In this document: positions 1-5,806 of the stretch, in pieces
Layout: each line of letters starts with the position of its first letter
How positions within the stretch are numbered: position 1 is the stretch's first letter
NCBI GenBank assembly: GCA_947478655.1
Contig: CANJWU010000076.1
Coordinates: forward strand, 1-5,806
Source: Sphingobacteriales bacterium
Lineage (GTDB): Bacteria; Bacteroidota; Bacteroidia; Sphingobacteriales; Sphingobacteriaceae
Length of the DNA: 5,806 nucleotides
Reading direction: 5' to 3'
The notes under the pieces: generated by a model
Databases searched by the model: none
What the model saw: the letters and a program-made list of their open reading frames with translations, nothing else
Told to the model about the DNA's origin: nothing
Program-made: the position numbers and the translations under genes

Positions 1-741
<741 letters not shown>

Positions 742-768
742 TTAAATAATATACTAATGTAAGTAATA

Positions 769-785
769 AGTGTAATAAATACACT
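769..785. repeat. 17-bp dyad upstream of gapA
   Basis: AGTGTAATAAATACACT consists of two perfect 6-bp arms (AGTGTA/TACACT) around a 5-base spacer. It lies 43 bases upstream of the gapA start codon and is flanked by the direct repeat AAGTAAT (761-767 and 786-792). Its position fits a regulator-binding site for gapA. In DNA this AT-rich a 6-bp dyad can also occur by chance, and no regulator is known. Confidence 0.3.
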
Positions 786-811
786 AAGTAATTTTAAAAA
801 AGTTATTTTAT

Positions 812-825
812 GCCCTTTTTAGGGC
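812..825 (-). terminator. Small GC hairpin, possible terminator after the KAS III gene
   Basis: GCCCT/AGGGC arms of 5 bp enclose a 4-base loop, 20 bases past the stop of the KAS III-like gene on the minus strand. It is the only GC-rich stem in this AT-rich gap. Read on the minus strand, a T-rich stretch (ATAAAATAACTTTTTT) follows, but the T run starts about 10 bases after the stem, so this is a weak or non-classical intrinsic terminator. Confidence 0.35.
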
Positions 826-845
826 TAAATAGCTGTTTTTGAAGC

Positions 846-1913
846 TTATACTTGGTACGAAAAAGCGTTGATATTCATGCCAGCACCCACCGAGGCAAAC
901 AAAACCTTTTGGCCGGCCTTTACTTCATGACCCGCTAATTTGCCTTGTAAAACCATATCGTATAATGTTGGAACTGTTGCAACAGAACTGTTTCCAAGCA
1001 ATTGAATACTCATGGGCATGATATTTTCTGGGGTGGCTTTGTCGTATAATTTATAGAATCGATTGATAATGGCTTCGTCCATTTTTTCGTTCGCCTGATG
1101 TAAAAAAACTTTGGCTAATTCATCAATTGAAACTTGTGCTTTTTCTAAACAAATTTGCATGGCTTTTGGAACATTGGTCAAAGCAAATTCATAAATTTTT
1201 CGACCATCCATTTTAATATAATTATTCTCTGGTAAAAAATCTTTTTGATTAGAACAACCGTAATATAAATAGAAGGCTTCTTGTTCGGTAAAAGTTTGAG
1301 AAGCTACGCTGAGTATGCCGCGTTTAGTTTCGGATTCTTCGGTTTCAACAATTGCCGCACCTGCACCATCTGCATAAATCATTTGGTCTCTATCGTGCGG
1401 ATCAACAACCCTAGATAGGGTTTCGGCGCCTATCACTAAAACTCTTTTTGCATCGCCACTCAGTAATGCCTGTCTTGCTACAATTACCCCTTGTATCCAA
1501 CCAGGGCAGCCTGCTAATAAATCATAGGCATTGCAATTGTTATTTTTAATGCCCAATGCGTGTTTCACTCTCGAAGCTAAACTAGGTAAAACATCGGACT
1601 GAACTTTTTCAAAAGCGACATCACCAAAATTGTGTGCGTAAATAATTATATCGATACTTTCTTTATCACAACCTGCATCGGCAATGGCACGCTGCGCAGC
1701 AATAAGAGCAAGGTCCGAAGACACTTGATTGGGCTCAGCATATCTTCGTTCTTCTATACCAGTTATGGCATTAAATTTTCGAATAATGGTTTCGTTATCA
1801 AGGGATATTTTTTCTCCATTTACTTCATAAAAAGAGGTCTGAAGAAAGTCTTTGTTTTGGACAGTTTGCGTTGGAATATAACTTCCAATACCACTCAAAA
1901 TTACATTGGTCAT
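846..1913 (-). CDS. 3-oxoacyl-ACP synthase III-like ketosynthase (FabH paralogue)
   Basis: A thiolase-fold KAS III-family enzyme, 355 aa, expected to condense an acyl-CoA or acyl thioester starter with a malonyl-ACP-type extender in the cytoplasm. The full catalytic triad is visible: Cys136 in DLLAGCPGW, His272 in FLHQANEK and Asn308 in LLGNSSVATVP. The motif YADGAGAAIVE (180-190) and the C-terminal SVGAGMNINAF are also typical. FabH proteins are usually about 320-335 aa. This one is longer, with extra sequence near residues 25-45 (SFYEVNGEKISLDNETIIRK), and lacks the usual NDEWI segment, so it looks like a paralogue rather than the housekeeping FabH. ATG 1913-1911 is preferred. The frame extends upstream to a TTG at 1943, but that TTG overlaps the promoter -7 box, and MTNVILSGIGSYIP matches the normal N-terminus of the family. 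It stands alone, with its own promoter. It could start fatty-acid synthesis or serve a specialised polyketide or pigment pathway (DarB-like); no partner genes are present to decide. Confidence 0.88.
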   Translation of the reverse strand: MTNVILSGIGSYIPTQTVQNKDFLQTSFYEVNGEKISLDNETIIRKFNAITGIEERRYAEPNQVSSDLALIAAQRAIADAGCDKESIDIIIYAHNFGDVAFEKVQSDVLPSLASRVKHALGIKNNNCNAYDLLAGCPGWIQGVIVARQALLSGDAKRVLVIGAETLSRVVDPHDRDQMIYADGAGAAIVETEESETKRGILSVASQTFTEQEAFYLYYGCSNQKDFLPENNYIKMDGRKIYEFALTNVPKAMQICLEKAQVSIDELAKVFLHQANEKMDEAIINRFYKLYDKATPENIMPMSIQLLGNSSVATVPTLYDMVLQGKLAGHEVKAGQKVLFASVGAGMNINAFSYQV

Positions 1914-1940
1914 GGTGCTATTTTTTAATAAGCCTTTAAC

Positions 1941-1970
1941 CAAATATAAAAATTAGTGTATAGAATACAA
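1941..1970 (-). promoter_or_regulatory. Bacteroidota-type promoter for the KAS III-like gene
   Basis: On the minus strand, TTG (1970-1968), a 19-base spacer and TATATTTG (1948-1941) match the Bacteroidota consensus TTG-N17-23-TAnnTTTG exactly. Transcription should begin a few bases downstream, near 1935, giving a leader of about 20 bases before the ATG at 1913. This placement excludes the upstream in-frame TTG at 1943 as a usable start from this promoter. Confidence 0.7.
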
Positions 1971-1987
1971 TAAAAAAGAAATTCCTT

Positions 1988-2977
1988 TTAACTATTGATG
2001 GTTTTCCATAACTCATCTTTTAAGGCTGTAATGCCTTGCTGCGTGATGGATGAAAAGAATTGTACTGGAATTTTTGGAAGATCTTTCTTGATTTCGTCTA
2101 TGAGCTCTTGGTCTAATAGATCGGCTTTAGAAATACCCAACATACGCGGTTTGTCTAGTAATTCGGGATTGTATTGTTTTAATTCGTTCAACAATATTTT
2201 ATATTCTTCGTGAATATCTTTACTATCGGCCGGAACTAAAAACAATAAAACACTATTTCTTTCAATGTGTCTTAAAAAACGAATACCTAATCCTTTGCCT
2301 TGCGATGCACCTTCAATAATTCCAGGAATATCTGCCATTACAAAAGAACGACTTTCTCTGTGTGCTACAATTCCTAAATTAGGTACTAGCGTAGTAAATG
2401 GATAATCTGCAATTTCTGGTTTGGCTGCACTTACCGCAGCAAGTAAAGTAGATTTACCTGCATTAGGAAATCCAACCAATCCAACATCTGCTAATAATTT
2501 TAATTCTAAAATTTTCCAAGATTCTTGACCAGGTTCGCCAGGTTGCGCATATCGTGGCGTTTGGTTAGTGGGCGTTTTGAAATGCCAGTTACCTAAGCCA
2601 CCTCGACCACCTGGTACTAAAATAACTTCTTGTCCTTCTTCGGTTATTTCAAAATGTACTTCGCCTGTTTCGGCATCTTTGGCAATGGTACCGAGTGGTA
2701 CATCTAAAATTTCATCTTTACCACGCTTGCCGCTTCGGCAATCACCTTCGCCGTAGGCGCCATTTTCGGCAATAACATGTTTACGGTATTTTAAATGGAG
2801 TAAAGTCCAAAATTGACTGTTGCCTCGTAAAATAATATGTCCGCCTCTGCCACCGTCGCCACCATCTGGTCCACCTTTAGCCGTTTTTTTATCACGGTGT
2901 AAACTGAACGATCCAGCACCTCCGGCCCCAGTACGACAACAAATTTTTACGTAGTCAACGAAATTGGAACCTGCCAT
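1988..2977 (-). CDS. obg: GTPase Obg
   Basis: Essential ribosome-associated GTPase (Obg/CgtA) involved in 50S assembly and linked to stress and growth control; cytoplasmic. The glycine-rich Obg fold spans roughly residues 1-160 ([28 protein letters not shown]). The G domain follows: G1 GFPNAGKS (169-176), G2 PFTT (193-196), G3 DIPG (216-219), G4 SKAD (283-286) and G5 FFSS (307-310). G4 is SKxD rather than the textbook NKxD; I believe Ser/Thr variants occur in this phylum, but this was not checked. The protein ends at 329 aa, soon after the G domain, so the C-terminal OCT extension of longer Obg proteins is absent, as is usual for this short form. ATG 2977-2975 begins the standard [11 protein letters not shown]-terminus. 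It lies 6 bases after the adk stop and is very probably co-transcribed with it. No separate promoter was seen. Confidence 0.97.
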   Translation of the reverse strand: MAGSNFVDYVKICCRTGAGGAGSFSLHRDKKTAKGGPDGGDGGRGGHIILRGNSQFWTLLHLKYRKHVIAENGAYGEGDCRSGKRGKDEILDVPLGTIAKDAETGEVHFEITEEGQEVILVPGGRGGLGNWHFKTPTNQTPRYAQPGEPGQESWKILELKLLADVGLVGFPNAGKSTLLAAVSAAKPEIADYPFTTLVPNLGIVAHRESRSFVMADIPGIIEGASQGKGLGIRFLRHIERNSVLLFLVPADSKDIHEEYKILLNELKQYNPELLDKPRMLGISKADLLDQELIDEIKKDLPKIPVQFFSSITQQGITALKDELWKTINS

Positions 2978-2983
2978 TTTATA

Positions 2984-3559
2984 TTATTTATTACTGTCTA
3001 TTGTAAGACAGATTTGCGTGAAAATTTCTGGAATAGAACCAATCCCATTGATTGATTTTAATTTATTTTGTGTTTCGTAGAACGAAGCAACAGCAGCTGT
3101 TTTGCTGTTGTACTCTTCAATTCTTTTTTCAATAATAGCAGGATTGGCATCGTCTGCACGGCCCGAATCTTTACCTCTTAAAAGTAAACGGCTTTTTAAT
3201 TCTTCGTCGGCAACGACTAAAGAAATCATCATCGAAATGGCACTGTTTTTACTTGCTAATAAAGTATCTAAAGCGCTTGCCTGTGCTACTGTTCTTGGAA
3301 ATCCATCGAATATAAAACCATTTGCATCTTTATTGGCATCCAATTTATTGCTGATCATACCGATCACCACCTCGTCTGGAACCAATATACCTTGGTCCAT
3401 CAGCTTTTTAGCTTCTAATCCTAAAGCGGTGCCCGAAGTGATTTCTGCTCTTAAAATATCGCCTGTTGAAAGATGAACAAGCGCGTATTTAGCAATTAAT
3501 TTTTCAGATTGTGTGCCTTTGCCAGCACCTGGAGGGCCAAAAAGTACAATATTTAGCAT
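2984..3559 (-). CDS. adk: Adenylate kinase
   Basis: Interconverts ATP + AMP and 2 ADP, keeping cellular adenylate pools in balance; cytoplasmic. At 191 aa it is the short, LID-reduced type. The P-loop is GPPGAGKGT (residues 8-16). HLSTGDILR (29-37) and DGFPRT (85-90) form the AMP/NMP-binding part. LLLRGKDSGRADD (125-137) is the short LID with its conserved arginines, and KRIEEY (145-150) carries the further conserved arginine. There are no zinc-finger cysteines in the LID. ATG 3559-3557 begins MLNIVLFGPPGAGKGT, the normal family start. It is the first gene of an adk-obg pair and has a Bacteroidota-type -7 box 26 bases upstream. The preceding carbonic anhydrase gene ends 48 bases away, so adk is probably transcribed from its own promoter, perhaps with read-through. 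Confidence 0.97.
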   Translation of the reverse strand: MLNIVLFGPPGAGKGTQSEKLIAKYALVHLSTGDILRAEITSGTALGLEAKKLMDQGILVPDEVVIGMISNKLDANKDANGFIFDGFPRTVAQASALDTLLASKNSAISMMISLVVADEELKSRLLLRGKDSGRADDANPAIIEKRIEEYNSKTAAVASFYETQNKLKSINGIGSIPEIFTQICLTIDSNK

Positions 3560-3584
3560 AAATTCAATTTTAATCTTAATCCTG

Positions 3585-3616
3585 CAAAGGTAAGAAAAAA
3601 AAGGAATCTATAGAAA
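3585..3616 (-). promoter_or_regulatory. Bacteroidota-type promoter for adk-obg
   Basis: On the minus strand, TACCTTTG (3592-3585) is an exact TAnnTTTG -7 element, 25 bases before the adk ATG. TTTC (3616-3613) lies 20 bases further upstream, one mismatch from the TTTG -33 element, inside the last codons of the carbonic anhydrase gene. A T8 run sits between the two elements. Confidence 0.6.
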
Positions 3617-4228
3617 GTTCACCCTTCCTGTATCTACATTGTAGATTGCACCAACAATTTTAATCGCTCCTGTATTTTCTAAATCGAGAATAATTGGACT
3701 TTCGCGTCTTATTCTTTCGATCGTATGAATCACGTTATTGGTTGTTACATTGTCTACAAAACGCACATTGCTACCCGTTCTGTTTTCAGTGGTTTCTTTT
3801 TCATTAGCAATGGCTGGTTTTACTTTATCTAGTAAGACAGTTAAATTACCTAGTTCTACATTGTTACATGCACCTACAATGGCGCCACATTTGGTATGTC
3901 CTAAAACGATGATGATTTTTGTGCCCACTACTTTGGTCGCAAATTCCATACTACCTAAAATATCTTCGTTTAAAATATTACCGGCAATTCGAATACTAAA
4001 CACATCGCCTAAGCCTTGGTCAAAAATTAATTCAGCAGATGTTCTAGAATCAATGCAACTTAAAATGGTAGCAAATGGAAATTGACCTTCGGCTGTATCG
4101 TTTACTTGTTGCAATAAATTTCGATTGGCTTTTAAATTTTTAACAAAACGATCGTTGCCCTCTTTTAAAATTTCCAAAGCTAAGTCTGGATTCAATTGTG
4201 CTTGTGTTTCTTTTGAATGTGTTCTCAT
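3608..4228 (-). CDS. Beta-class carbonic anhydrase
   Basis: Zinc enzyme that interconverts CO2 and bicarbonate; 206 aa, with no signal peptide and therefore cytoplasmic. The beta-class active site is complete: Cys58, Asp60 and Arg62 in SCIDSRTSAE, then His111 and Cys114 in LGHTKCGAI. The zinc ligands are Cys58, His111 and Cys114, and Asp60-Arg62 form the catalytic dyad. FSIRIAGNILNEDILGS (77-93) and the C-terminal GAIYNVDTGRV are also family-typical. ATG 4228-4226 is one base after the TAA of the bestrophin gene (TAACATG), so translation is probably coupled and both come from one mRNA. The pairing suggests the enzyme makes or consumes bicarbonate that moves through the channel; this is inferred from context. 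The gene ends in TAG, 48 bases before adk. Confidence 0.95.
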   Translation of the reverse strand: MRTHSKETQAQLNPDLALEILKEGNDRFVKNLKANRNLLQQVNDTAEGQFPFATILSCIDSRTSAELIFDQGLGDVFSIRIAGNILNEDILGSMEFATKVVGTKIIIVLGHTKCGAIVGACNNVELGNLTVLLDKVKPAIANEKETTENRTGSNVRFVDNVTTNNVIHTIERIRRESPIILDLENTGAIKIVGAIYNVDTGRVNFL

Positions 4229-4229
4229 G

Positions 4230-5117
4230 TTAGTTTAGGTAAAATTTGTTTGCGTTTAATTTTTCTGGTATATTTTTATCTTCAATTATATTTTTAATAT
4301 TGATTTCAATCGTTCTTGCAATAGCGGTAACAGCAGTATCGGTTGGTCTATTTTCAAAAGGATCTTGCATCAGTGTAGCCGATTTTTCTAATAAAAAGAA
4401 TGCGGCAGACAATACCAGTAATAATGGAATTTCAAAAACGCTTTCTATATTTTTAAGAGAAATAGAAAGAGTTATAGTAAATAAATAAATCATCAAGTGT
4501 AAGAATATGCGGTAGGTAACGGGAAACACAGTGCTTTTAATACGCTCTGCTTTTCCCATTGCATCTACTAGTCTTACCAGTGTATTATCTAATTGTACTT
4601 CTGAAAATTGATTTATTTTTTCCCCATTTTTAAATTGTTTTAAATCTTTATAGTGATGTTGAATAATGGCTAAAGGTTTATTGCTTTGTTTGTTTATTTC
4701 CTCCCTTTCAATTTCGTTCAAATAATTTTTTAAGGTTTGATTGGAGTCTAAACCTCTTAAACTCTCGCCTAATGCATAACACCAGGCAATTTGACGGTAA
4801 GCAATTTTGTTGATGTTTTCGTTATCTGGCAAATACTGTTTAAACTGTAGTATTAATGAACGGGAGTCATTCACTATACTTCCCCATATTTTTCTTGCTT
4901 CCCACCAGCGGTCGTAAGATTGATTGAGTTTGAATGAAATTAAAATAGAAATGGATGTTCCGATAAATGCAGGAATGGTTAAAGGCATCTCTGGGATGCT
5001 ATTTTGGAAAACATGAGTTATATAGTAAACTATAACAGCTATAATCAATACATAGATAAGCTCAAGCTTTACTTTATTGAACAGGTATTTTAATGGAATT
5101 GATTTATTGATGATCAT
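4230..5117 (-). CDS. Bestrophin-family (UPF0187) membrane channel
   Basis: Predicted inner-membrane channel of the bestrophin/RFP-TM family, 295 aa, close to the usual bacterial length. Family members form pentamers; many conduct chloride and bicarbonate, but a characterised bacterial member prefers cations, so ion selectivity is open. Hydrophobic segments lie near residues 18-38, 47-63, 203-221 and 228-246. Hallmarks include the N-terminal pore segment leading into FKLNQSYDRWWEARKIWG (62-79) and IVNDSR (81-86), and the C-terminal acidic motif LMQDPFENRPTDT (249-261), which corresponds to the cytoplasmic calcium-clasp/gating region of animal bestrophins. Residues about 95-195 are soluble, as expected for the cytoplasmic part. 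ATG 5117-5115 is chosen because it is in frame and preceded by a plausible -7 box. It is the first gene of the bestrophin-carbonic anhydrase pair and faces a divergent TetR-type gene 141 bases away. Confidence 0.9.
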   Translation of the reverse strand: MIINKSIPLKYLFNKVKLELIYVLIIAVIVYYITHVFQNSIPEMPLTIPAFIGTSISILISFKLNQSYDRWWEARKIWGSIVNDSRSLILQFKQYLPDNENINKIAYRQIAWCYALGESLRGLDSNQTLKNYLNEIEREEINKQSNKPLAIIQHHYKDLKQFKNGEKINQFSEVQLDNTLVRLVDAMGKAERIKSTVFPVTYRIFLHLMIYLFTITLSISLKNIESVFEIPLLLVLSAAFFLLEKSATLMQDPFENRPTDTAVTAIARTIEINIKNIIEDKNIPEKLNANKFYLN

Positions 5118-5128
5118 ATTAATAATAG

Positions 5129-5185
5129 ATTATTTGCAAATATAATAATACTATTTTAAATAATAGTATTACTATTGCAAATAAT
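5129..5185. promoter_or_regulatory. 57-bp two-tier inverted repeat, probable operator
   Basis: There are two nested pairs of perfect arms. The outer 11-bp arms are ATTATTTGCAA (5129-5139) and TTGCAAATAAT (5175-5185). The inner 10-bp arms are TAATACTATT (5146-5155) and AATAGTATTA (5162-5171), around a 6-base centre. The gaps between tiers are unequal (6 and 3 bases). The left outer arm is part of a 12-bp perfect palindrome, TATTTGCAAATA (5131-5142), that overlaps the predicted channel-gene -7 box. The right inner arm is part of AATAGTATTACTATT (5162-5176), an odd-centred perfect dyad. It sits between divergent genes, one encoding a TetR-family protein, so it is a likely regulator-binding region. 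As RNA it could also fold into a long AU-rich stem. Confidence 0.55.
5137..5144 (-). promoter_or_regulatory. Candidate -7 element for the bestrophin-carbonic anhydrase operon
   Basis: On the minus strand, TATATTTG (5144-5137) is an exact TAnnTTTG match, 19 bases before the bestrophin ATG. No TTG -33 element is found at 17-23 bases upstream, so the promoter may be weak or need activation. The box overlaps the palindrome TATTTGCAAATA, so a protein bound there would compete with RNA polymerase. Confidence 0.5.
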
Positions 5186-5198
5186 TGTAAAAATATTT

Positions 5199-5214
5199 GT
5201 AATGATATCGTTAC
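5199..5214. promoter_or_regulatory. 16-bp near-palindrome, candidate TetR operator
   Basis: GTAATGATATCGTTAC reads the same on both strands except for one mismatched base pair position in each half. Its length and symmetry suit a TetR dimer. It starts at the G of a possible -33 TTTG (5196-5199) and ends 9 bases before the first candidate -7 box of the tetR-like gene, which fits autorepression. Its sequence differs from the larger inverted repeat nearby, although TTACTATT occurs in both areas (5169-5176 and 5211-5218). Confidence 0.4.
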
Positions 5215-5223
5215 TATTTTACT

Positions 5224-5240
5224 TATATTTGATAGATTTG
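5224..5240 (+). promoter_or_regulatory. Tandem -7 elements for the tetR-like gene
   Basis: Two exact TAnnTTTG matches lie 9 bases apart: TATATTTG (5224-5231) and TAGATTTG (5233-5240), 27 and 18 bases before the ATG at 5259. The nearest TTTG (5196-5199) is 24 bases before the first box, slightly beyond the usual spacing. Either box could set the transcription start. Confidence 0.5.
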
Positions 5241-5258
5241 TAAAAAAAACAGGCTTTT

Positions 5259-5806
5259 ATGGACTTCCAGCTACGATTTAAGGTAAATGATTATATTTAT
5301 TTGAGAGACCCAGAAAGCTCCGAAATTGGAAAAGCCATTGTAAAAAGGGCCATTGATTTAATCTATACGCTAGGTTTCGAGCATTTTACTTTCAAAAAGT
5401 TAGCCACAGAAATGGGCACAACCGAAGCAACTATTTACCGTTATTTCGAAAACAAGCACCGTTTATTGCTCTATATTTTAAATTGGTATTGGTCTTATAT
5501 GTCTTTTTTAGTTGATTATCAATTAAAAAATATCAAAGAGCCAAAGCAGCAATTAAAAGCAATCATTCATTTATTAACACATGAACTACCCGATAGTGCA
5601 GGAGATTTAGTGTATAATAAAAAATGGTTGAATCAAATTGTAATTTCTGAAAGCAGTAAAGTTTATTTGGTAAAAGAAGTAAAAGAGATTAATAAAGCAG
5701 AAGTTTTTCTGCCTTATAAAGAATTATGCGCTAGCATTGCGGCAATTATTGAATTATACAATCCTAAATATAAATACCCTAAATCGCTTACCAGTACTAT
5801 CATTGA
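5259..5806 (+). CDS. TetR/AcrR-family transcriptional regulator (C-terminus beyond window)
   Basis: DNA-binding repressor-type protein; the frame runs from ATG 5259 for 182 complete codons to the window edge without a stop. The N-terminal TetR helix-turn-helix covers about residues 23-70: IGKAIVKRAIDLIYTLGFEHFT, then FKKLATEMGTTEATIYRYFENK (45-66), with the signature recognition-helix ending IYRYFENKHRLL. A non-helical leader of about 20 residues (MDFQLRFKVNDYIYLRDPES) precedes the domain, longer than usual for the family. The rest is the ligand/dimer domain, which is not diagnostic; NWYWSYM (75-81) is rich in aromatics. AGG at 5251-5253 is a partial ribosome-binding site. It diverges from the bestrophin-carbonic anhydrase pair and shares a 141-bp region full of dyads with it, so it probably controls that pair and itself. 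The ligand is unknown. Confidence 0.9.
   Translation, partial: MDFQLRFKVNDYIYLRDPESSEIGKAIVKRAIDLIYTLGFEHFTFKKLATEMGTTEATIYRYFENKHRLLLYILNWYWSYMSFLVDYQLKNIKEPKQQLKAIIHLLTHELPDSAGDLVYNKKWLNQIVISESSKVYLVKEVKEINKAEVFLPYKELCASIAAIIELYNPKYKYPKSLTSTII

Noticed and set aside
1632..1928. 98-aa plus-strand frame opposite the KAS III gene
   Set aside because: Antisense shadow of a well-supported gene; no recognisable domain and no promoter.
1971..1987. Possible terminator hairpin directly after obg
   Set aside because: Only a weak A/T stem (AAAAG/CTTTT) with a poor loop; not convincing in DNA this AT-rich.
3102..3476. 124-aa plus-strand frame opposite adk
   Set aside because: Lies entirely antisense to adk codons; composition is that of a mirrored coding frame.
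3593..3607. T8 run on the minus strand after the carbonic anhydrase as an intrinsic terminator
   Set aside because: No stable stem precedes the run, and the tract lies in the spacer of the predicted adk promoter.
3738..4085. 115-aa plus-strand frame opposite the carbonic anhydrase
   Set aside because: Antisense shadow with no family resemblance or upstream signals.
5129..5185. Inverted repeat as insertion-sequence ends, MITE or attachment site
   Set aside because: No target-site duplication, transposase or integrase remains; its place in a divergent promoter region fits an operator better.

Overview
This AT-rich window looks like chromosomal DNA of a Bacteroidota (Bacteroidetes) member, possibly Flavobacteriia or Chitinophagia-like. 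The main sequence evidence is the promoters. Several starts are preceded by the phylum-typical -7 element TAnnTTTG, and one has a complete TTG-N19-TATATTTG promoter. Most genes lack a clear Shine-Dalgarno and have an A/T-rich leader instead. The Obg protein is short (329 aa) and the adjacent adk-obg pair is an arrangement I associate with this phylum. The species cannot be named from the window.

Layout, left to right. Positions 1-726 (minus) hold the first 242 residues of an NAD-type glyceraldehyde-3-phosphate dehydrogenase (gapA-like), cut by the window edge. Positions 727-845 are a short AT-rich gap with a small GC hairpin and a 17-bp dyad. Positions 846-1913 (minus) hold a stand-alone ketoacyl-ACP synthase III paralogue (FabH-like) with an intact Cys-His-Asn triad and its own promoter. 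Positions 1988-3559 (minus) hold a two-gene housekeeping operon, adk then obg, six bases apart, with a TACCTTTG -7 element in front of adk. Positions 3608-5117 (minus) hold a bestrophin-family anion channel followed by a beta-carbonic anhydrase; one base separates the stop of the first from the start of the second. From 5259 to the right edge (plus) runs a divergent TetR-family regulator, also cut by the window.

The part most worth attention is the right-hand third. A predicted membrane channel of a family whose members can pass chloride and bicarbonate is tightly coupled to a cytoplasmic beta-carbonic anhydrase. Both are read away from a TetR-type regulator across a 141-bp region dense in dyad symmetry. 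That region contains a 57-bp two-tier inverted repeat lying over the predicted channel promoter and a 16-bp near-palindrome inside the predicted tetR promoter. The simplest reading is a locally regulated bicarbonate/CO2 (or pH/anion) handling module. The families are clear from sequence; the joint function and the regulation are inference.

The rest is core metabolism: glycolysis (gapA), fatty-acid or polyketide-type condensation (KAS III), nucleotide homeostasis (adk) and ribosome assembly/stress GTPase (obg). No tRNA, rRNA, CRISPR array, insertion sequence or phage feature was seen.
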